NCBI GenBank assembly: GCA_030431695.1
Contig: JAUIIU010000024.1
Location: 1-39,306, forward strand
Source of the DNA: Bacteroidia bacterium
GTDB taxonomy: Bacteria; Bacteroidota; Bacteroidia; Flavobacteriales; Flavobacteriaceae
Direction: 5' to 3'
DNA: 39,306 nt
A program made the translations under genes and the position numbers. Within the stretch, counting starts at the first letter, position 1. Each line of letters begins with the position of its first letter. The notes beneath the pieces were generated by a model. That model was not told where the DNA came from and made no database searches. It saw only the letters and a list, made by a program, of their open reading frames with translations. Positions 34,323 to 39,306 of this stretch are shown in pieces.

Positions 34323-36115
34323 TGACCATGCAAAACGAAAACCTCACATCTAGCAAAGATCAAATAACCAAATCAGCAACCCAGGACCTGGCAAGTGCCC
34401 GCAAGGAAGCCCTGAAACAACAAGGGCCCCTTTCGAAGGGTAATTTCGAATGGCTGAACGATAACAGCAGGAAATTCCTCGCCGGGGGATACCTTGTGGA
34501 TGGCGTTAGTCCCGAAGAGCGAATTATGGAAGTGGCAAAGCGTGCCGAGAATATTCTGGAAATGCCAGGATTCGCCGACAAGTTCTACAATTATATGTCG
34601 CACGGTTTCTACTCGCTCGCCTCTCCTGTTTGGTCTAATTTCGGAAAACAACGTGGATTGCCTATCAGCTGTTTCGGTTCTCACATCGATGACGATATGG
34701 GTAACATCCTCTACACCCAGTCGGAAGTTGGCATGATGTCTAAACTTGGTGGTGGAACATCCGGGTTCTTCGGCAAGATCCGTCACAGGGGAGCTCCGGT
34801 TAAGAACAATGGTGAGGCTTCGGGGGCTGTACATATCATGCAACTTTTCGAATCCATGGTTGATGTTGTAAGCCAGGGATCGGTGCGCCGTGGCAGGTTT
34901 TCGCCCTATCTTCCTATTGACCATCCGGACATCATGGAATTCCTCGAGATCGGTACGGAAGGGAATCCGATTCAGCAATTGACCCACGGGGTGACTGTCC
35001 CAAACCAGTGGATGCAGGAAATGGTCGACGGCGATGCTGAAAAACGCTCGATCTGGGCCAAAGTGCTTCAGCGTCGTGGTGAAATGGGGTATCCTTATGT
35101 TTTCTTCAGCGATAATGCGAATAACGGAGCCGCCGATGTGTACAAGGAAAATGATATGAGAATCCATGCCAGCAACCTCTGTACCGAGATCATGTTGCCA
35201 TCAAACGACAACTGGTCATTCGTATGCGTACTGTCCAGTATCAACCTGTTGCATTACGATAAGTGGAAGGATACCGACGCGGTTGAAACCATGATCTTCT
35301 TCCTGGATGCCGTGATCACCGAATTCCTTGAAAAGCTGGAAGCCTACAGGGATTCTTCCGACAGGGACGACCGACAAACATTCCTGTTCATGGAGCGCGC
35401 CTACAATTTCGCAAAAGAGAACCGTGCACTCGGGATGGGCGTTTTGGGATGGCATTCGCTTCTACAATCTAAAAAGCTCGCATTCAACAGCCAGGAAGCT
35501 TACAACCTCAACAGTGAGATCTTCAAGGAGATCCAGGACAGGTCGATGGATGCGTCGAAGCAACTTGCCGATAAATTCGGAGAACCAAAGGTGCTCAAAG
35601 GATATGGAAGACGAAACACCACCATGAACGCGATCGCGCCTACAACTTCTTCGGCATTCATACTTGGGCAGGTATCTCAGGGAATTGAGCCGATCTGGTC
35701 TAATATCTATGTTAAGGACATCGCCAAATTAAAGACTACGATCAAGAATCCGTTCCTGGTGGAATTGCTTGAAGAAAAAGGAATGAACACTTCCGAAGTA
35801 TGGAAAGATATCCGTAATCACGATGGTTCCGTGCAGCACCTGGATTTCTTAAGCGAAGAAGAAAAAGACGTGTTCAGGACCTTCTCGGAGATCGACCAAC
35901 TGGATATAATCTACCAGGCGGCCAACAGACAAAATCATATCGACCAGGGGCAATCGCTTAACATCATTGTCCATCCTGAAATGCCAACCAAGGAGATTAA
36001 TAAGATCCATGTAACGGCCTGGAAACTGGGCTTGAAATCACTGTACTACCAGCACAGCATGAACGCTGCGCAGAAATTCAAACAAAAGAAGGAATGCAGC
36101 AGCTGCGAAGGCTAA
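34322..36115 (+). CDS. nrdA: Ribonucleotide reductase class I large subunit, without ATP-cone
   Basis: Catalytic subunit reducing ribonucleoside diphosphates to deoxy forms, 597 aa. Active-site residues are visible: Cys117 (LPISCFGS) and Cys302 (FVCVLSS) as the redox pair, N285-x-C287-x-E289 as the thiyl-radical site, Y575-Y576 for radical transfer, and a C-terminal CSSC (592-595) as the reducing tail. The first 45 residues are not an ATP-cone, so overall activity control must come from the cone on NrdB. The start overlaps the nrdB stop by one base; an ATG two codons in is an alternative. It is followed by a strong terminator, so the operon is just nrdBA. Confidence 0.94.
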   Translation: MTMQNENLTSSKDQITKSATQDLASARKEALKQQGPLSKGNFEWLNDNSRKFLAGGYLVDGVSPEERIMEVAKRAENILEMPGFADKFYNYMSHGFYSLASPVWSNFGKQRGLPISCFGSHIDDDMGNILYTQSEVGMMSKLGGGTSGFFGKIRHRGAPVKNNGEASGAVHIMQLFESMVDVVSQGSVRRGRFSPYLPIDHPDIMEFLEIGTEGNPIQQLTHGVTVPNQWMQEMVDGDAEKRSIWAKVLQRRGEMGYPYVFFSDNANNGAADVYKENDMRIHASNLCTEIMLPSNDNWSFVCVLSSINLLHYDKWKDTDAVETMIFFLDAVITEFLEKLEAYRDSSDRDDRQTFLFMERAYNFAKENRALGMGVLGWHSLLQSKKLAFNSQEAYNLNSEIFKEIQDRSMDASKQLADKFGEPKVLKGYGRRNTTMNAIAPTTSSAFILGQVSQGIEPIWSNIYVKDIAKLKTTIKNPFLVELLEEKGMNTSEVWKDIRNHDGSVQHLDFLSEEEKDVFRTFSEIDQLDIIYQAANRQNHIDQGQSLNIIVHPEMPTKEINKIHVTAWKLGLKSLYYQHSMNAAQKFKQKKECSSCEG

Positions 36116-36170
36116 TTTAACCTACTTCTCACCTGTAATCGAACCCAACTGATTATTGAAGTGAACTATG

Positions 36171-36203
36171 GTCCCCAGGTTTTCCAACCTGGGGACTTTT
36201 TTT
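36171..36203 (+). terminator. nrdBA terminator
   Basis: GTCCCCAGGTT (36171-36181) and AACCTGGGGAC (36186-36196) form an eleven-base perfect stem with a TTCC loop, followed by seven T. Confidence 0.92.
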
Positions 36204-36232
36204 ATACGAAAACCACCCGTTCGGGTTATTGA

Positions 36233-36259
36233 TTGATGTGCCGGGTACTGATAACTTTG
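36233..36259 (+). promoter_or_regulatory. Candidate promoter of the secreted beta-helix-like protein gene
   Basis: TTG at 36233-36235, 16 nt, then TAACTTTG at 36252-36259, an exact TAnnTTTG match. The ATG lies 24 nt further on. Confidence 0.55.
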
Positions 36260-36283
36260 AGATGATACAAAATCATCATTCTC

Positions 36284-38596
36284 ATGAAATTATCACTACA
36301 ACACTTTCTCGGAATAATCACGTTGTTGCCGCTAACGGTTTTTAGCCAGATACCTTCTGGTATGGAAGGCATGATATCTCAGCACAAGGAAGATCAACTT
36401 CCGAAGGAATACAAAGTTCTGAAATCGAAAAGCGCCATTGGTGCCGGAGTGCAGGGGATGCCATCTAACACTCCCAAACCCTTCCTGGAAGCGTATCAAA
36501 GTGGTAAAGCCTGCATCCTTGTGATGAAGGAAGAGTATGAAGATTATTGCCCGGACGACACCAACTTTACGGCAGAACTAACAGCCTGGGTCATGTACCT
36601 GGATGAGGGTAATCCATTCAATTCTTTCAGTGTTCATCCCGGTACCAAAAAAGCAACGCTTCGCCTGCAGGGCACCATGGACAAATATGTCCCAGGGCCG
36701 AATTACTGTCTGAACAACGAAATGGTAAAGGCAGAAACAGGTATGGGCACTATGGTAGCTGATTTCAACACCTACCTTCAAACATCACCCAGGACCTTCC
36801 AGGTGGTCGAACAGGGACCCCCGGATAGTAAGCAAATGGAGAATCTTAAAGAATTGAGAGCCTTTTGGAGAAAGAATATCATCGCTTACCTCAAGTACGT
36901 AAAAGAATATCAGTACAAGCCACACATTCGAATTGGTGGTAACGGGAACAACCCGCCTCCACCGCCAAACCAGAAACCACCCATTAAACATGGGACGGAA
37001 GATGAAGGCGATGGAGAAGATGATGGGTGGAGCTCCACCCGGGATGGTTTTGGATATGCCAAAACAGCAATCGACGCCTTCACCACCGCTACGGACTATG
37101 TGGATCTTGCCAGTAAAGGCGCAAAGCTGTATGGAGCCGTAGCTCAATTCAAGAAAGGGGTAGCCAAGGCCGCTCTCGATTTTGTCGGGTCGGCAGCGAG
37201 CGCCGCCGGCTACGATGCCAGCTCCATGTCTGAAGACCAGATCTACGCCACTACCGATATGATGATCGCTGCACTTGCCGAAGTGAATAAGAACTATGCA
37301 GCTAACGGCAATGCCAGCGCACAACAGAATGTCAATAAGTCCAGGTTACCTGTTAAAGATGAGAGATATCATAAGGAAGGTTTGGATGCAGGTTATTTGT
37401 TGTACCAGATGAATGATCTTTTCAACCAGTTGGATGAGGTGGAAGAAGAACTGGACAAATTCAATTTTCCAAAAAGTGCCGTACGTGGGAGTATCCAGGG
37501 TCCCGGCCTTTACCAGAACCTGGCAAGCCTGAAGCAGGAAGGAAGTCCGATGACAATGATCGCCACTTCAACGGCCACCCAGGAAGGTATGAAGGCGGCC
37601 AGTCCGGGAAATTTACAGCAACTGAAGGATATGGGGTATGATATCCCGGATGAGATCATGAATATGGATATTAACGCCATGATCGATGAGGCTCAATCAA
37701 AACTGGACGGAAAGGTGGATATGGACCTGCGCGCGCCCCTTTTCAATGGTATACTTTCGACAACCAGAACCACTACCCTGGCTAATGGGACCAAGGTGCA
37801 GAATTACCAGATCATGTTTGCAATTAGCAGTCCGAATGAACCCGAAGATGAAAGCTGGTGGTATGCTGCCAGTATCTTCGACAACCCGGCAGCGGACGAG
37901 GGTCCGGGTAAACCAAAAGAAAAAGAATTATATGTTGCAACCGATGGCAGTGACTCCGGCATAGGCTCGGAGAACGATCCATTTGCTACACTGCAGAAGG
38001 CCCTGGACGAGGCAAAGACCATGCAACTCGCCCAGCTCCCGGTAAAGATCATTGTGAAGGATGGTATCTACAGGCAAAGTGCCGAAGTGAACTGGGCCGG
38101 GCTTACCAATATGGCTCCGTTAACCATTACATCCGAGAACAGGCATGCTGCGATATTCACAGGGACCGATCCGGTGGATAATATTACATGGGTTCGGAAT
38201 ATCGACAAGGAAAAAGGCGGGTGGAAGGCACCACTACCTTTACACCCCCAACAGTGGACCTACGTTCCGGGAGGCAGTCCTTTGGATAACCCGGCTCCTG
38301 TATTGGTTGTTAACGGAAGCAGGCTCTTTCATTTACCCGTGATGCCTCCCGGAGGCTACATGATGTACAGTTTGGGTACTTCGGAAATTCATGTGGGACC
38401 TCCCCAGGATGTGTCGGACCTCAACGTCGCAGCGGTTGAAATTTCAACACGTCCTTACGCAATAAAACTAAACGGCGGACCATCCGTGGAAATAACCGGG
38501 ATAAAGTTCAGTAATTATCCACATCCCTCTCCAAATAATTCACCTGGAGTACTACACAGTGGAAATGCCTCGGTAGTTGGATGTAAATTTGAGTAA
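36284..38596 (+). CDS. Large secreted protein with C-terminal beta-helix-like segment, unknown function
   Basis: 770 aa. A signal peptide (about 1-21, ending VFSQ) is followed by a family-unknown region, a Pro-rich linker (PPPPPNQKPP near 225) with an acidic stretch, and a helical Ala-rich part (about 255-400). The C-terminal quarter begins ELYVATDGSDSGIGSENDPFATLQKAL, the usual opening of parallel beta-helix proteins (DUF1565/pectate-lyase-like). It runs through FTGTDPV and VEITGIKFSNYPHPSPNNSPGV and stops at SVVGCKFE. Such helices normally continue for many more coils, so this one looks short. No type IX sorting domain is present. The gene stands alone between the nrd terminator and a convergent regulator. 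Confidence 0.7.
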   Translation: MKLSLQHFLGIITLLPLTVFSQIPSGMEGMISQHKEDQLPKEYKVLKSKSAIGAGVQGMPSNTPKPFLEAYQSGKACILVMKEEYEDYCPDDTNFTAELTAWVMYLDEGNPFNSFSVHPGTKKATLRLQGTMDKYVPGPNYCLNNEMVKAETGMGTMVADFNTYLQTSPRTFQVVEQGPPDSKQMENLKELRAFWRKNIIAYLKYVKEYQYKPHIRIGGNGNNPPPPPNQKPPIKHGTEDEGDGEDDGWSSTRDGFGYAKTAIDAFTTATDYVDLASKGAKLYGAVAQFKKGVAKAALDFVGSAASAAGYDASSMSEDQIYATTDMMIAALAEVNKNYAANGNASAQQNVNKSRLPVKDERYHKEGLDAGYLLYQMNDLFNQLDEVEEELDKFNFPKSAVRGSIQGPGLYQNLASLKQEGSPMTMIATSTATQEGMKAASPGNLQQLKDMGYDIPDEIMNMDINAMIDEAQSKLDGKVDMDLRAPLFNGILSTTRTTTLANGTKVQNYQIMFAISSPNEPEDESWWYAASIFDNPAADEGPGKPKEKELYVATDGSDSGIGSENDPFATLQKALDEAKTMQLAQLPVKIIVKDGIYRQSAEVNWAGLTNMAPLTITSENRHAAIFTGTDPVDNITWVRNIDKEKGGWKAPLPLHPQQWTYVPGGSPLDNPAPVLVVNGSRLFHLPVMPPGGYMMYSLGTSEIHVGPPQDVSDLNVAAVEISTRPYAIKLNGGPSVEITGIKFSNYPHPSPNNSPGVLHSGNASVVGCKFE

Positions 38597-38609
38597 AACT
38601 TTCTGTGTA

Positions 38610-39236
38610 TCAGATCAATCGTTCCTTAAGCGCTTTGGAAACGGCTTCGGCCCTGGAATGAACCTGTAGTTTTCGATAGATATTCTTAATATGAGCTTTA
38701 ATTGTATTGCTTGAAACGAACAGTTCTTCGGCTATCTGCTTATTGTTTATCCCGTTCTCCAATTTCTGCAGCACTTCCAGTTCCCTTTTGGTAAGAACGG
38801 TATCGGAAACCGGCCTAAAGGAACCAATAACCTTCCTTGCGATCGATGGACTCATGGTAGAACCGCCTTCAAACACTTCGCGAACGCCCCAGGCGATTCG
38901 ATCGGAGCTGTTACTTTTCAGCAAATAACCAACAGCACCCAGTTTCAATGCTTCAAAAACCAGCTGTGACTCTTCGTGTACCGTTAACATAATGATGTTC
39001 AGTTCCGGATGTTTCTCCAGAAATCGCGGGATTGCTTCCAGCCCATTGATGCCGGGGAGGTCAATATCCAGGAGAAGCACGTCCAGTTCGGTGTCTTCTT
39101 TGAGCATTGCTTCCGCAGAGGAATGGCCATGGACAATATGCAGATCCTCCTGCATGCCCAATAATTGGGAAAGGGATTTTAAGATCAACCCATCGTCTTC
39201 AACGATCCCGATACGTATGGTTTGTAAAGCTGTCAT
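38610..39236 (-). CDS. Two-component response regulator, NarL/FixJ family
   Basis: DNA-binding regulator of 208 aa. The receiver domain (about 6-122) has the acidic pocket E13/D14/D15, the phosphorylated D57 in LLLDIDLPG, T85 and K107 (YLLKS). The C-terminal LuxR-type helix-turn-helix (about 145-205) reads TKRELEVLQKLENGINNKQIAEELFVSSNTIKAHIKNIYRKL. The target genes are unknown. Its start codon overlaps the TGA of an upstream minus-strand gene (ATGA), probably its sensor kinase. The stop is 13 nt from the convergent secreted-protein gene. Confidence 0.93.
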   Translation of the reverse strand: MTALQTIRIGIVEDDGLILKSLSQLLGMQEDLHIVHGHSSAEAMLKEDTELDVLLLDIDLPGINGLEAIPRFLEKHPELNIIMLTVHEESQLVFEALKLGAVGYLLKSNSSDRIAWGVREVFEGGSTMSPSIARKVIGSFRPVSDTVLTKRELEVLQKLENGINNKQIAEELFVSSNTIKAHIKNIYRKLQVHSRAEAVSKALKERLI

Positions 39237-39306
39237 TTGAATTTCAATTTAGTGAAAAACACTTCATTATTCATTACCCTTTCGGGTAGTTTCCAGTTGA
39301 AGCCAT
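39233..39306 (-). CDS. C-terminal end of an upstream gene, possibly the sensor kinase
   Basis: Only the last 23 codons are inside the window (ending NNEVFFTKLKFK, then TGA). The TGA overlaps the start of the response regulator as ATGA, the usual coupling in kinase-regulator pairs. The frame is open to the window edge. Too short to identify the product; the kinase assignment rests on position only. Confidence 0.45.
   Translation of the reverse strand, partial: GFNWKLPERVMNNEVFFTKLKFK

Noticed and set aside
34373-35167. 264-codon minus-strand frame opposite nrdA
   Set aside because: nrdA is certain on the other strand, and the antisense product has no domain, signal or promoter.
1-39306. CRISPR array, insertion sequence, prophage, tRNA or rRNA
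   Set aside because: No regularly spaced repeats, transposase or integrase motifs, cloverleaf-like segments or rRNA-like stretches were seen; a covariance-model scan would settle the RNA question.

Overview
The window looks like chromosomal DNA of a marine-type flavobacterium (Bacteroidota, Flavobacteriaceae). The grounds are an alternative complex III operon, two large proteins with C-terminal type IX secretion sorting domains, TonB receptor and HmuY genes, promoters of the Bacteroidota form (TTG, then about 16-21 nt, then TAnnTTTG), very few Shine-Dalgarno sequences, and a ribonucleotide reductase with its ATP-cone on the small subunit. Most of it is ordinary core genome. I see no insertion sequence, prophage, CRISPR array, tRNA or rRNA.

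Layout. 1-5975 (minus): actA-actB-actC, the front of an alternative complex III respiratory operon, with actC cut by the window edge. 6201-6602 (plus): a secreted SPOR-like protein that shares a divergent intergenic region with actA. 6632-12659 (minus): envelope and secreted proteins, namely a 1028-residue alpha/beta-hydrolase with a sorting tail, two small predicted beta-barrels and a leucine-rich-repeat protein with a sorting tail. 12840-17224 (minus): the conserved rimP-nusA-infB operon, preceded by a good promoter and then a terminator-shaped hairpin in the leader. 17532-19930 (plus): a tandem universal stress protein, a lipoprotein and a secreted protein. 19946-22185 (minus): a membrane metallophosphoesterase, a CDP-alcohol phosphatidyltransferase and a small membrane protein.

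22475-31497 (plus) is the most distinctive region: seven tightly packed genes encoding a TonB-dependent receptor, an HmuY-like heme-binding lipoprotein with an extra Calx-beta-like domain, a DUF6607-like protein, an exported ankyrin-repeat protein, a DUF2271-like protein, a PepSY-membrane/flavodoxin/ferredoxin-reductase fusion, and a small Cys-rich protein. Two palindromes built from the same half-site lie over the promoter. I read this as an iron- or heme-uptake operon in which heme or ferric iron is captured outside, imported, and reduced at the inner membrane by the fused flavoprotein. No heme oxygenase, HmuS-type chelatase or ABC importer is visible. An ArsC-fold protein without its cysteine and a ferritin follow, so iron storage sits next to iron uptake.

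33045-36115 (plus): nrdB-nrdA, class I ribonucleotide reductase, with the ATP-cone fused to NrdB and absent from NrdA. 36284-38596 (plus): a large secreted protein of unknown function that ends in a short beta-helix-like segment. 38610-39236 (minus): a NarL-type response regulator, overlapped by the last codons of an upstream gene that runs off the window.
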